DNA of 64,000 nucleotides from CAVTWH01 sp963850915 (GTDB lineage: Bacteria > Actinomycetota > Actinomycetes > Mycobacteriales > Micromonosporaceae): positions 1,015,496 through 1,079,495 of the forward strand of contig CAWKND010000010.1 in assembly GCA_963850915.1 (NCBI GenBank), in the 5' to 3' direction. Below, piece after piece: positions 24,155-31,956 of this stretch. The notes beneath the pieces were generated by a model, which was not told the DNA's origin, did not search any database, and saw nothing but the letters and a program-made list of their open reading frames with translations. Both the position numbers and the translations under genes were made by a program. The number at the start of each line of letters is the position of its first letter. The stretch's first letter is position 1.

Positions 24155-25132
24155 ATGACCACGGTTGCGCAGCGTTACGGTGACGGCCATCGGGTTCTGG
24201 TCACGGGGGGCGCCGGCTTCGTACCGTCGCATCTGGTCGACCGGCTCATCGAGCGCGGCTGCACGGTGGTGGCGGTGGACAACTTCGTCACCGGTACCAA
24301 GGAGAACGTCGCCCACCTCGACAGCCACCCGCGCTTCACCCTCGTCGAGGCGGACATCTCCGAGGGCATCCCGGCGCATCCTGCTCTTGCGCAACCGTTT
24401 GACGTGATCATGCACTTCGCGTCGCCGGCCAGCCCCACCGACTTCGAGCTGCTGCCCGTCGAGATCCTCCGGGTCGGCTCGGTGGCCACCCTGGCACTGC
24501 TGGAGCGGGCGCAGGCCGACGGCGCCCGGTTCATCATGGCCTCCACCTCCGAGGCGTACGGCGACCCGCTGGTACACCCGCAGCCGGAGAGCTACTGGGG
24601 CAACGTCAACCCCAACGGCATCCGCAGCGTGTACGACGAGGCAAAGCGCTTCTCCGAGGCGGCTGTCATGGCCTACCACCGCTCCCGCGGCGTAGACGTT
24701 GGGATCGTGCGGATCTTCAATACCTACGGGCCACGCATGCGACCGGATGACGGGCGGGCCATCCCGACCTTCGTCTCCCAGGCGCTGCGCGGTGAGCCGA
24801 TCACGGTGCACGGCACCGGCGCGCAGACCCGCTCGATCACCTACGTCGACGACCTCACCCGGGGCATCCTGGCGCTGCTGGACTCGACCGAGACCGGGCC
24901 GATCAACTGCGGTACCGAGCACGAGACGACGATGCTCCAGCTGGCCGAGACGATCATCCGGTTGACCGGCTCGTCGTCGGAGATCGTGCTCACCCAGCGG
25001 GGCTCGGACGACCCGGAGCGGCGCCGTCCTGACCTGACCCTGGCCCGCACCCGCCTCGGGTACGAGCCGGCCGTCGGCCCGGACGAGGGGCTCACCGCCA
25101 CCATCGCGTACTTCCGCGACCGCCTCGGCTGA
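24155..25132 (+). CDS. NAD-dependent SDR, UDP-glucuronate decarboxylase-like
   Basis: A 325-residue extended SDR enzyme. The NAD site is VLVTGGAGFVPSHLVDRL, with Asp in VVAVDNFVTG binding ribose; HFASPASPTDF, then MASTSEAYGDP with the catalytic Ser/Thr, and the active-site pair in RSVYDEAKRFSEA (Tyr-x3-Lys). IVRIFNTYGPRMRPDDGR and SITYVDDL are typical of UDP-xylose synthases. It would supply a UDP-pentose or related sugar for surface glycans. ATG 24155 directly follows a stem-loop and has no ribosome site, suggesting leaderless translation. It precedes four LCP genes. UDP-glucose epimerase activity is the main alternative. Confidence 0.88.
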   Translation: MTTVAQRYGDGHRVLVTGGAGFVPSHLVDRLIERGCTVVAVDNFVTGTKENVAHLDSHPRFTLVEADISEGIPAHPALAQPFDVIMHFASPASPTDFELLPVEILRVGSVATLALLERAQADGARFIMASTSEAYGDPLVHPQPESYWGNVNPNGIRSVYDEAKRFSEAAVMAYHRSRGVDVGIVRIFNTYGPRMRPDDGRAIPTFVSQALRGEPITVHGTGAQTRSITYVDDLTRGILALLDSTETGPINCGTEHETTMLQLAETIIRLTGSSSEIVLTQRGSDDPERRRPDLTLARTRLGYEPAVGPDEGLTATIAYFRDRLG

Positions 25133-25313
25133 GCGCCGGCTCGTCCGCCCGGGAGCTGGTGGGTACCCGACAGTGGGCCGAACCGCCCGGGGCGCCCACG
25201 AGCAGCTGATCGACGCCTGGTAGCCGGTGCGCGTGTCCGGGATGCGACGGCGGGCGGAGTCCCCAGTTCAGGCCAGCCCGCCGTGGCGCCAAGGTCACCG
25301 TGCGTCGACTCCG

Positions 25314-25326
25314 TACCCTGGGTGCA
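25314..25326 (+). promoter_or_regulatory. Leaderless-type -10 box TACCCT before ATG 25326
   Basis: TACCCT (25314-25319), six spacer bases, ATG 25326, and no ribosome site. This supports the ATG chosen for the first LCP gene over start codons further upstream. Confidence 0.5.
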
Positions 25327-26525
25327 TGTCCAGTTCGACTCCGCCCGCCGGCCGCGCCCGGGTACCCGGCTCCGGCAGCCCGTCGGGGCGTGCTGCGCTC
25401 CCCACGCCCCAACGCGCCGGCGCCGGTCCGGGGCGCGCTTCCGTGGCGACCTACGGTGCGCAGCCCACCGGTACCCCCGGGGGTCCACCCCCGTCCGGCC
25501 CGGGCCGCGGCACCTCCTACGGCCGGCGACCGCGCCCGCGCTGGGGCCGGATCGCCCTGGTCGGCATCCTGGCGCTGCTGTTGATCGGTGGCGGCGGGGC
25601 GTTCTGGTACTACAAGAGCCTGGACAACAACGTCGCCCGTACCGACCCGTTCGCCTCGATCACCGGCGCCCGGCCGGATCGGCTGGCCAAGGGCGCGCAG
25701 AACATTTTGATTCTGGGCAGCGACTCGCGGGATCCGGACAACGGGGCCAAAGCCGGTGAGTGGCGGACAGACACCATCATCCTGCTGCACCTGACCGCCG
25801 ACCACAAGAAGGCGCTGCTGGTCTCCATCCCGCGCGACACCTACGTCTTCATCCCGAAGAGCCCGGTCAACCCGGACCTCGGCAACACCAAGGCGAAGAT
25901 CAACGCCGCGTTCGCCTGGGGCGGCCTGCCGCTGGCGATCGAGACCGTCGAGGGTTTCACGGGGGTACACATCGACCACGTGATGCTGATCGACTTCGGC
26001 GGGTTCCAGCAGGTCACGGATGCCCTCGGCGGGGTGGACATGAACATCGAGACGACCATCACCTCGATCCACGCGCCGTTCCGTACCTTCAAGGCGGGGA
26101 TGAACCACCTCAACGGCGCCGAGGCGCTGGACTACATCCGCCAGCGGTACCAGTTCCCGGACGGGGACATCAGCCGCGAGCGGCACCAGCAGCAGTTCCT
26201 GAAGGCGCTGATGGACAAGGCGACGAGTACCGGCACGCTGACCAGCCCGACCAAGCTGAACGGGTTCCTGCAGGCGGTGACCAAGTCGGTGACCGTTGAC
26301 AAGGATCTGCACCTGGCCGACCTGGCCTACCAGTTCCACAACCTGCACTCCTCCGACCTGACCTTCATGACCAGCCCGTACTCCGGGTTCCCGGTGATCA
26401 ACGGGGAGAGCGTGGTGCAGCCGGACCACGACAAGGCGTCGGCGCTCTATGACGCGATCGCCAAGGACCAGGTAGGGCCGTACGTCACCCCGTCGACGTC
26501 GGCGTCACCGACCGCCGGTCACTAG
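25326..26525 (+). CDS. LCP (LytR-CpsA-Psr) family ligase, copy 1
   Basis: A 399-residue membrane-anchored enzyme that transfers glycopolymers from lipid pyrophosphate carriers to peptidoglycan. A long Pro/Gly/Arg-rich cytoplasmic N-terminus (about 75 residues) precedes one helix (about 77-97). The external LCP domain shows ILILGSDSRD, the arginine in TDTIILLHL and LLVSIPRDTYVFIP, KINAAFAWGG, the VMLIDFGGFQQVTDALGGVDM block, and LNGAEALDYIRQRYQFPDGD with RERHQQQFL. These conserved Asp and Arg residues bind the pyrophosphate and metal. It is the first of four adjacent LCP genes and has its own terminator, so it is a single-gene transcription unit. Confidence 0.92.
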   Translation: MSSSTPPAGRARVPGSGSPSGRAALPTPQRAGAGPGRASVATYGAQPTGTPGGPPPSGPGRGTSYGRRPRPRWGRIALVGILALLLIGGGGAFWYYKSLDNNVARTDPFASITGARPDRLAKGAQNILILGSDSRDPDNGAKAGEWRTDTIILLHLTADHKKALLVSIPRDTYVFIPKSPVNPDLGNTKAKINAAFAWGGLPLAIETVEGFTGVHIDHVMLIDFGGFQQVTDALGGVDMNIETTITSIHAPFRTFKAGMNHLNGAEALDYIRQRYQFPDGDISRERHQQQFLKALMDKATSTGTLTSPTKLNGFLQAVTKSVTVDKDLHLADLAYQFHNLHSSDLTFMTSPYSGFPVINGESVVQPDHDKASALYDAIAKDQVGPYVTPSTSASPTAGH

Positions 26526-26556
26526 CGTTGGTGTGAACGTGAGGTAAAAAGCGGGT

Positions 26557-26593
26557 GGGGCATTGACCGGGTACACCGGGCAATGCCCCTTTT
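26557..26593 (+). terminator. Intrinsic terminator after LCP copy 1
   Basis: GGGGCATTG (26557-26565) pairs with CAATGCCCC (26581-26589) around a 15-base loop and is followed directly by TTTT, a standard intrinsic terminator. Confidence 0.85.
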
Positions 26594-26643
26594 GCTGCAC
26601 GGACGCTGAGCGTCGGGGTACCCCTACACCCAGCCGGGTTGCC

Positions 26644-26649
26644 TATAGT
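26644..26649 (+). promoter_or_regulatory. Candidate -10 box TATAGT before LCP copy 2
   Basis: TATAGT, preceded by TTGCC, lies 32 bases before ATG 26682 and just after the terminator. A related TTGCG-TAGAGT stands before copy 4 (29501-29511). No good -35 box is visible. CGGAGGC provides the ribosome site, so this is a leadered transcript. Confidence 0.45.
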
Positions 26650-26681
26650 CAAAAGCTTCAGTCCCCAGCTCACCGGAGGCG

Positions 26682-27944
26682 ATGGTGATCTACTCGTCCG
26701 GCGCGGTCGCCGACGCACCCGCGGGGCCGGACTACGCCGGTGGCGGAGTTGACCGCCCGACGCCTCCGCCCGGACGGGGTGGCGGTGCGGGACCGCACAA
26801 AAGGAAGAAGCGCCGCAAGCCCAAGTCCCCGCTCTGGGCCAAACTGCTGATCGCCTTCGGCCTGATTCTGGCGATCACCTCGGTCAGCGTGATCACCGGC
26901 GCGAAGGTACTGCTGGCGCAGGCCACCAAGAGCGTCGCCCAGCAGGACCTGCTCGGCAACGAGGGGGCCAAGGCGCAGAGCGGTGGGCACGTCTCGATCA
27001 ACGGGGCGCAGAACATCCTGCTGCTGGGCCTGGACAACCGGCCGGGCCAGAACCCGGACGATCTGGTCCGATCCGACTCGATCATCATCGTGCACATCCC
27101 GGCCGATCACCAGTCGGCCTACATGGTCTCCATCCCGCGCGACCTCTACCTGCACATCCCGGCCTACCCGAAGACCCACTTCCTGGGCCAGGACAGCAAG
27201 ATCAACGCGGCCTTCGCCTTCGGTAACGAGAAGGGCGGCGGATACGCGGGCGGAGTGGAGTTGCTCGCCAAGACCATCGACCAGTACTGGGGCATCACCT
27301 TCAACGCCGCCGCGATCGTCGACTTCGAGGGCTTCACGCAGGTGGTCAACGTGCTCGGCGGGGTCGACATGTACGTCGACGAAGACGTCACCTCGCTGCA
27401 GATCGGGATCGACAAGAACGGCAAGTTCGCCTCGCCGTACAAGATCAATTCCGACGGTACGATCAACCACAAGATCGCCGGCGTGACCCCGGTCGTCTAC
27501 CACAAGGGTTACCAGCACCTGGCACCGTGGCAGGCACTCGACTTCGTCCGCCAGCGCGACCAGCTGCCCAACACCGACTACGACCGCCAGCGCCACCAGC
27601 AGCAGTTCCTCAAGGCGATCTTCAAGGAGATCCTGAGCAAGGACACGCTCACCGATCCGGCCAAGCTGGCCAAGGTACTCGACGTGGTGGGCAAGGCGAT
27701 GACGGTCGACACCGGCGGCATCTCGATCGCCGACTGGATCTTCGCGATGAAGGGCATCACCGGCGACTCGGTGGTCAACATCAAGACCAACAACGGCACG
27801 TACCACACCCAAGTGGTCAACGGGCAAGACACCGAGCAGCTCGACCAGACCACGGTGGACCTGCTCGCCTCGGTCAAGAACGACACGGTCGGTTCGTTCG
27901 TCATCGCGCACCCGAGCCTGGTCGTATCGAGTACCGGCCCCTGA
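26682..27944 (+). CDS. LCP family ligase, copy 2
   Basis: A 420-residue LCP protein with a basic Lys/Arg patch (HKRKKRRKPKSP) before its single helix (about 50-70). The LCP domain contains NILLLGLDNRPGQ, SDSIIIVHIPADHQSAYMVSIPRDLYLHIP (as SDSIIIVHIPAD and YMVSIPRDLYLHIP), KINAAFAFGN, AIVDFEGFTQVVNVLGGVDMYVDEDV, LAPWQALDFVRQRDQLPNTD and RQRHQQQFLKAI. It differs from copy 1 by an insert of about 20 residues after EDV. CGGAGGC lies 4-5 bases before ATG 26682. GTAC is infrequent here compared with flanking genes. The target polymer is not known. Confidence 0.92.
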   Translation: MVIYSSGAVADAPAGPDYAGGGVDRPTPPPGRGGGAGPHKRKKRRKPKSPLWAKLLIAFGLILAITSVSVITGAKVLLAQATKSVAQQDLLGNEGAKAQSGGHVSINGAQNILLLGLDNRPGQNPDDLVRSDSIIIVHIPADHQSAYMVSIPRDLYLHIPAYPKTHFLGQDSKINAAFAFGNEKGGGYAGGVELLAKTIDQYWGITFNAAAIVDFEGFTQVVNVLGGVDMYVDEDVTSLQIGIDKNGKFASPYKINSDGTINHKIAGVTPVVYHKGYQHLAPWQALDFVRQRDQLPNTDYDRQRHQQQFLKAIFKEILSKDTLTDPAKLAKVLDVVGKAMTVDTGGISIADWIFAMKGITGDSVVNIKTNNGTYHTQVVNGQDTEQLDQTTVDLLASVKNDTVGSFVIAHPSLVVSSTGP

Positions 27945-28225
27945 CCGTTCTGTACGTTTTCGAGAACCCCGGGTGATCGGGGGGCGAACAGGGTACGTCG
28001 CCGGGGGTACAGTTGGCGACGGTCCGCGGCGTGGCGGGTCGATGCGTTGGGCTTGCAGCCGCCGGTCGGCTCTCCCGATCTGACCTGGAACTTCGGCTTG
28101 CCGGGCGCCGGTAAAGGTGTCACGGTAGGTGGAGTCCCTGGTCGAGCGACCCCACAACGCGTGACCATGGTTGTACCTGACCGTCGTTGTGGGCAGTGAC
28201 CCCCTGAATCTTCCGGGAGCCGGAT

Positions 28226-29470
28226 TTGTCTTCGACGCCTGGCGCGACGCTCGACCGGCCGCCCGCCTCGGACGGCGGCGACGACAACGACAACGGCACG
28301 CCCCCGCCGCCGCCTACCAAGCGCCGCCGGGATCCGCTCTGGGCCAAGCTCGTCATCATCCTGGGCGCGCTGCTGCTGCTCGTCTCCACCGGCGTCGTGG
28401 TGCTGTTGAAGGTCGGCGAGCACGTCGCGAACAGCTCGGTACACAAGGTCAACGTCAAGGGGATCGGCGAGGACCAGAACGGCAACGACAAGCACGCCAC
28501 CGTCACGGGAGCCAAGAATATCCTGCTGGTCGGTATCGACCCCCGGGACAACCAGGACGAGCCGAACGCCTCCGCCACCTCCGACGGGATCCGCTCCGAC
28601 TCGATCATCATCCTGCACATCAACGCCGCGCACGATCAGGCCTACCTGGTGTCGATCCCGCGCGACACGAAGGTGGCCATCCCGGCGAAGACCGGCGACG
28701 GCACGAAATACGGCCCGACCACCGGCAAGATCAACGGATCGTTCCAGGAGGGCTCGGCCGGCCTCACCGGAGACGCGGCCGACAAAGGTGGCCTGGAGAT
28801 GCTCGCCGCGACGATCAAGGCGGACTACCAGATCACCTTCGATGCGGCGGCCGTTGTCGACTTCTCCGGCTTCGAGCAGGTGATCGACTACATCGGCGGC
28901 GTGGACATGTATGTGGACGAGGACGTCAAGTCCATCCACATCGGCGTCAACAGCAAGGGCCAGACGGTCACCCCGGGAATGCGGCAGTCCGGCGACTACA
29001 TGCACGTCTATCTGATTCCCGGCGTCACGCCGATCGAATACACCGTCGGCCTGCACCACTTCGCCGGCTGGCAGGCGCTGGACTACAGCCGCCAGCGGCA
29101 CGTACTGAGCCTGGGCGACGGCGACTACGGCCGGCAGCGCCACCAGCAGCAGCTCCTCAAGGCCGTGTTCAAGAAGATCGTGAACAGCTACATCAACAGC
29201 CCCAAGCTCCCGGGGCTGATCAGCAAGGTCGGCCAGACGATGACCGTCGACGACGGCGGGATCAGCCTGACCGACTGGGTGTTCGCGATGAAGGGCATCG
29301 GGCAGGACGGCCTGGTCACCATGAAGACCAACGGCGGCGTCTTCGACAGCATCCCCGGTACCGGCTATGAGCAGCTGCTCCCCGAGTCGCTGGACATGCT
29401 GGCGGCGGTACGCACCGACTCGATGGGGCAGTTCGCGACGGCGCACCAGGACTGGGTCGCCACCAGCTGA
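28226..29470 (+). CDS. LCP family ligase, copy 3 (TTG start)
   Basis: A 414-residue LCP protein. The best start is TTG 28226, giving SSTPGATLDRPPASDG, with GGGAGC seven bases upstream; no ATG or GTG lies before the conserved helix. After the KRRRDP patch and helix (about 38-60), the LCP domain runs NILLVGIDPRDNQ, SDSIIILHINAAH, YLVSIPRDTKVAIPAK, KINGSFQEGS, AAVVDFSGFEQVIDYIGGVDM, FAGWQALDYSRQRHVLSLGDGD and RQRHQQQLLKAVF. It resembles copy 2 most closely in layout, including the insert after the EDV motif. The 281 bases upstream contain no gene that I can support. Confidence 0.9.
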   Translation: MSSTPGATLDRPPASDGGDDNDNGTPPPPPTKRRRDPLWAKLVIILGALLLLVSTGVVVLLKVGEHVANSSVHKVNVKGIGEDQNGNDKHATVTGAKNILLVGIDPRDNQDEPNASATSDGIRSDSIIILHINAAHDQAYLVSIPRDTKVAIPAKTGDGTKYGPTTGKINGSFQEGSAGLTGDAADKGGLEMLAATIKADYQITFDAAAVVDFSGFEQVIDYIGGVDMYVDEDVKSIHIGVNSKGQTVTPGMRQSGDYMHVYLIPGVTPIEYTVGLHHFAGWQALDYSRQRHVLSLGDGDYGRQRHQQQLLKAVFKKIVNSYINSPKLPGLISKVGQTMTVDDGGISLTDWVFAMKGIGQDGLVTMKTNGGVFDSIPGTGYEQLLPESLDMLAAVRTDSMGQFATAHQDWVATS

Positions 29471-29628
29471 CTTCAATATGAACGGATAGTCCCAGGTCGG
29501 TTGCGTAGAGTGATCTCGGCGGTCATCCGGACTGCCTCTGCGCACCGCACCGGGGAGGAACGACGTCCAGGCGTACCCGTTCCACGCCCCCCGGACACCA
29601 GCGTCGCAGGCGTGGACGCTGGTCACGC
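29471..29628. other. Leader of LCP copy 4 with ribosome site but no standard start codon
   Basis: TTGCG-TAGAGT (29501-29511) is a possible -10 region and GGGGAGGA (29552-29559) a strong ribosome site. The LCP frame is open from 29506 onward and encodes a basic run ending RRRRGRWSR just before the helix, but it contains no ATG, GTG or TTG before 29629. ACG at 29563 sits four bases after the ribosome site, where a start would be expected. Confidence 0.55.
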
Positions 29629-30612
29629 GTGCTGCTCGTGGTGGCGGCCGTGGTCGGTGTGCTCAGTCTGGCGACCATCGCCACAGTGGTGATCCTGATC
29701 CACCGGTACGACAACTCGGTCCAGCGCGCGGCGCTCCTCGATCAGCAGGCCCGGGCGCAGAGTTCGACCGGGCTGATCGGCGTCAAGGGCCCGCTCAACT
29801 ACCTGCTGCTCGGCTCCGACCAGCGCCCCGGGGACAGCTCCAGCGGTGAGCGCTCGGACACGATCATCGTGGCGCACATCCCGGCCAGCCTGGACAAGGT
29901 GTACCTGATCTCGATACCGCGGGACCTGATGGTGGACATCCCGGCCGACCCCGGTACGCACTTCGGCGGGAGTACCGAGAAGATCAACGCGGCCTTCGAC
30001 TACGGCGGCGGCGGGGACGGCGGGTTCCAGCTGCTGTCGCGTACCCTCACGCAGCTCACCGGGGTGAAGTTCGACGGCGCGGCGATCATCGACTTCACCG
30101 GCTTCCAGCAGGTGGTGAACCTGCTCGGCGGGGTCGACATGTGCATCGACGAACCGGTCACCTCGATCCACACCGGCGCCGTGTACAAGCCGGGCTGCCA
30201 GCACCTGCGCCCGTGGCAGGCGCTGGACTACGTACGCCAGCGGGAGGACCTGCCCAACGGCGACTTCGACCGGCAACGCCACCAGCAGCAGTTCCTCAAG
30301 GCGATCTTCACCGAGGCGAAGAGCCAGGGGATCACCACCAATCCGATCAAGCTCGACCAGCTGATCCGCGCCGTGGGCAGTTCGCTGACCGTGGACACCA
30401 ACGGGGTACCGCTGTCGGCACTGGTCTACTCGCTGCGCTCGATCGGCTCGTCCGACCTGAACGGGGTACGCCTGCCTTCGTACGCCGGCCAGCAGGACGG
30501 GATCAGCTACGTCTTCCCCGAGCCCGCCGCCGAAGGCCTGTACCGTGCGCTGGCCGGCGACACGCTGGATGCGTGGCTCGCCGACAACCCGACCTGGCGC
30601 AACCCGATCTGA
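29629..30612 (+). CDS. LCP family ligase, copy 4 (start uncertain)
   Basis: From GTG 29629 the protein has 327 residues and begins directly in the membrane helix. The LCP domain is complete: NYLLLGSDQRPGD, SDTIIVAHIPASLDKVYLIS followed by IPRDLMVDIPADPG, KINAAFDYGG, AAIIDFTGFQQVVNLLGGVDM, LRPWQALDYVRQREDLPNGD and RQRHQQQFLKAIFTEA. The first residues would lack the usual basic cytoplasmic segment, which is encoded in frame just upstream. I therefore think the true start is the ACG at 29563 or that a start codon has been altered. It is the shortest of the four copies, without the insert seen in copies 2 and 3. Confidence 0.88.
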   Translation: MLLVVAAVVGVLSLATIATVVILIHRYDNSVQRAALLDQQARAQSSTGLIGVKGPLNYLLLGSDQRPGDSSSGERSDTIIVAHIPASLDKVYLISIPRDLMVDIPADPGTHFGGSTEKINAAFDYGGGGDGGFQLLSRTLTQLTGVKFDGAAIIDFTGFQQVVNLLGGVDMCIDEPVTSIHTGAVYKPGCQHLRPWQALDYVRQREDLPNGDFDRQRHQQQFLKAIFTEAKSQGITTNPIKLDQLIRAVGSSLTVDTNGVPLSALVYSLRSIGSSDLNGVRLPSYAGQQDGISYVFPEPAAEGLYRALAGDTLDAWLADNPTWRNPI

Positions 30613-30729
30613 CCCGCCCGCGCTCCCCGGCTCCTTTCCAGCCAGGGGCGGCGGAGCCTCCGGGAAATGGCCGGATGAACCAGGGCTGAACAGGGTGGAT
30701 GCCCGATGGGCTGGGCGCCCGGTACCACT

Positions 30730-30743
30730 TATGCTTCGGCCCA
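30730..30743 (+). promoter_or_regulatory. Leaderless-type -10 box TATGCT before ATG 30743
   Basis: TATGCT (30730-30735), seven spacer bases, then ATG 30743, with no ribosome site. This supports ATG 30743 over longer upstream frames. Confidence 0.5.
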
Positions 30744-31069
30744 TGCGCATCCCGTCCGTGGTGACCGCCGAACTCGACGACGACTGCCGCCTGATCGACG
30801 TCCGGGAGGACGAGGAGTGGCTGGCCGGGCACGCGCCGACGGCCACCCACGTACCGATGACCGAACTGCCCGGCCGGATCGCTGAGATCCCGGACGAGGG
30901 CGACGTGGTGATCGTCTGCCGCTCGGGCAGCCGCTCCGCCCAGGTCGTGCACTACCTCGTGCACAACGGCTGGAGCAACGTCCGCAACCTGGCCGACGGC
31001 ATGATCGGCTGGGCGATGGCCGGGAGGCCGATGGTCAGCGAGGACGGGCGTGACCCCGAAGTCTGGTGA
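30743..31069 (+). CDS. Single-domain rhodanese-like sulfurtransferase
   Basis: A 108-residue rhodanese homologue. Typical features are LIDVREDEEWLAGH near residue 18, THVPMTEL, and the six-residue active-site loop beginning at the catalytic Cys in VIVCRSGSRSAQV, followed by NVRNLADGMIGWAMAGRP. It may move sulfane sulfur or act in redox sensing. Its 3' end overlaps the GDPD gene by 20 bases, so the two are probably co-transcribed, although no biochemical link is evident. Confidence 0.9.
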   Translation: MRIPSVVTAELDDDCRLIDVREDEEWLAGHAPTATHVPMTELPGRIAEIPDEGDVVIVCRSGSRSAQVVHYLVHNGWSNVRNLADGMIGWAMAGRPMVSEDGRDPEVW

Positions 31070-31865
31070 GCCGCTGGTCTTCGCCCACCGCGGTGCGTCG
31101 GCGGCGCAGCCGGAGCACACGCTGGGGGCCTACCTGCGGGCGATCGATGAGGGCGCGGACGGGCTGGAGTGCGACGTCCGGCTGACCCGCGACGGGCAGC
31201 TGGTCTGCCTGCACGACCGGCGGCTGGAGCGCACCAGCAACGGGCGTGGACTGGTCAGCAGCAAAACCCTGGCGCAGCTCGACGAGCTGGACTTCGGCTC
31301 CTGGCATCCCGGGCCGCCGGACGACACCGACCGGCTGCTCACCGATCGGGGCGGGCCGGGCGGGGTGGCCAGGGTGCTGACCCTGGAGGGGCTGCTCACC
31401 GCGGCGCAGGCCGCCGCACGCCCGATCCGGCTACTGATCGAGACCAAACACCCCACGCGGTACGGCGAGGAGGTGGAGCAGGCACTCGTGGGTACGCTGC
31501 GCCGCTTCGGACTCGATCGGCCCGAGCCGGAGGGGGTACACGTGTCGGTGATGTCCTTCGCCTACTCGGCCGTACGCCGGATCCGCCGGCTGGCGCCCGA
31601 CCTGCCCACCGTCCTGCTCCTGGAGTTTCTCCCGCCGTGGCACCGCGGCGGCAAGCTGCCCACCGGCGTACGCCTCGCCGGCCCCGGGATGGCCCTGATC
31701 CGCGCCCACCCGCACCTGGCCCAGCGGCTGCACGAGCGCGGCAACGACTTCTACGTGTGGACCGTCAACACCGCCGAGGATCTGGCCCTGGTCCGCGAGC
31801 TCGGCGCGGCCGGCGTGATCACCGACCGGCCGGGCTACGTGTTGAGCCAACTCGGCCGCGGCTGA
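31050..31865 (+). CDS. Glycerophosphodiester phosphodiesterase (GDPD)
   Basis: A 271-residue TIM-barrel enzyme that splits glycerophosphodiesters into glycerol-3-phosphate and an alcohol. Catalytic and metal residues are visible in FAHRGASAAQPEHT (His and Arg, Glu), GLECDVRLTRDG (Glu, Asp) and CLHDRRLERTSNG (His). LLIETKHP supplies another metal ligand and YVWTVNTAEDL with GVITDRPG closes the barrel. It lacks a signal peptide, so it acts in the cytoplasm. It starts at GTG 31050 inside the rhodanese gene end. It could recycle phosphodiester lipids or wall-polymer precursors. Confidence 0.92.
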   Translation: MTPKSGEPLVFAHRGASAAQPEHTLGAYLRAIDEGADGLECDVRLTRDGQLVCLHDRRLERTSNGRGLVSSKTLAQLDELDFGSWHPGPPDDTDRLLTDRGGPGGVARVLTLEGLLTAAQAAARPIRLLIETKHPTRYGEEVEQALVGTLRRFGLDRPEPEGVHVSVMSFAYSAVRRIRRLAPDLPTVLLLEFLPPWHRGGKLPTGVRLAGPGMALIRAHPHLAQRLHERGNDFYVWTVNTAEDLALVRELGAAGVITDRPGYVLSQLGRG

Positions 31866-31956
31866 CCGTCTCCAGCCGGCGTGGCGAAGGTATCGAATTG
31901 GACCGACGGACAGCGGGGCTGTTGCCGTGAGGTGAAAGCACGGCAGACTCCTAGGC

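Noticed and set aside
27945..28225. Terminator between LCP copies 2 and 3
   Set aside because: A CCCCGGGTGATCGGGG hairpin is present but is short with no U-run, so I do not list it.
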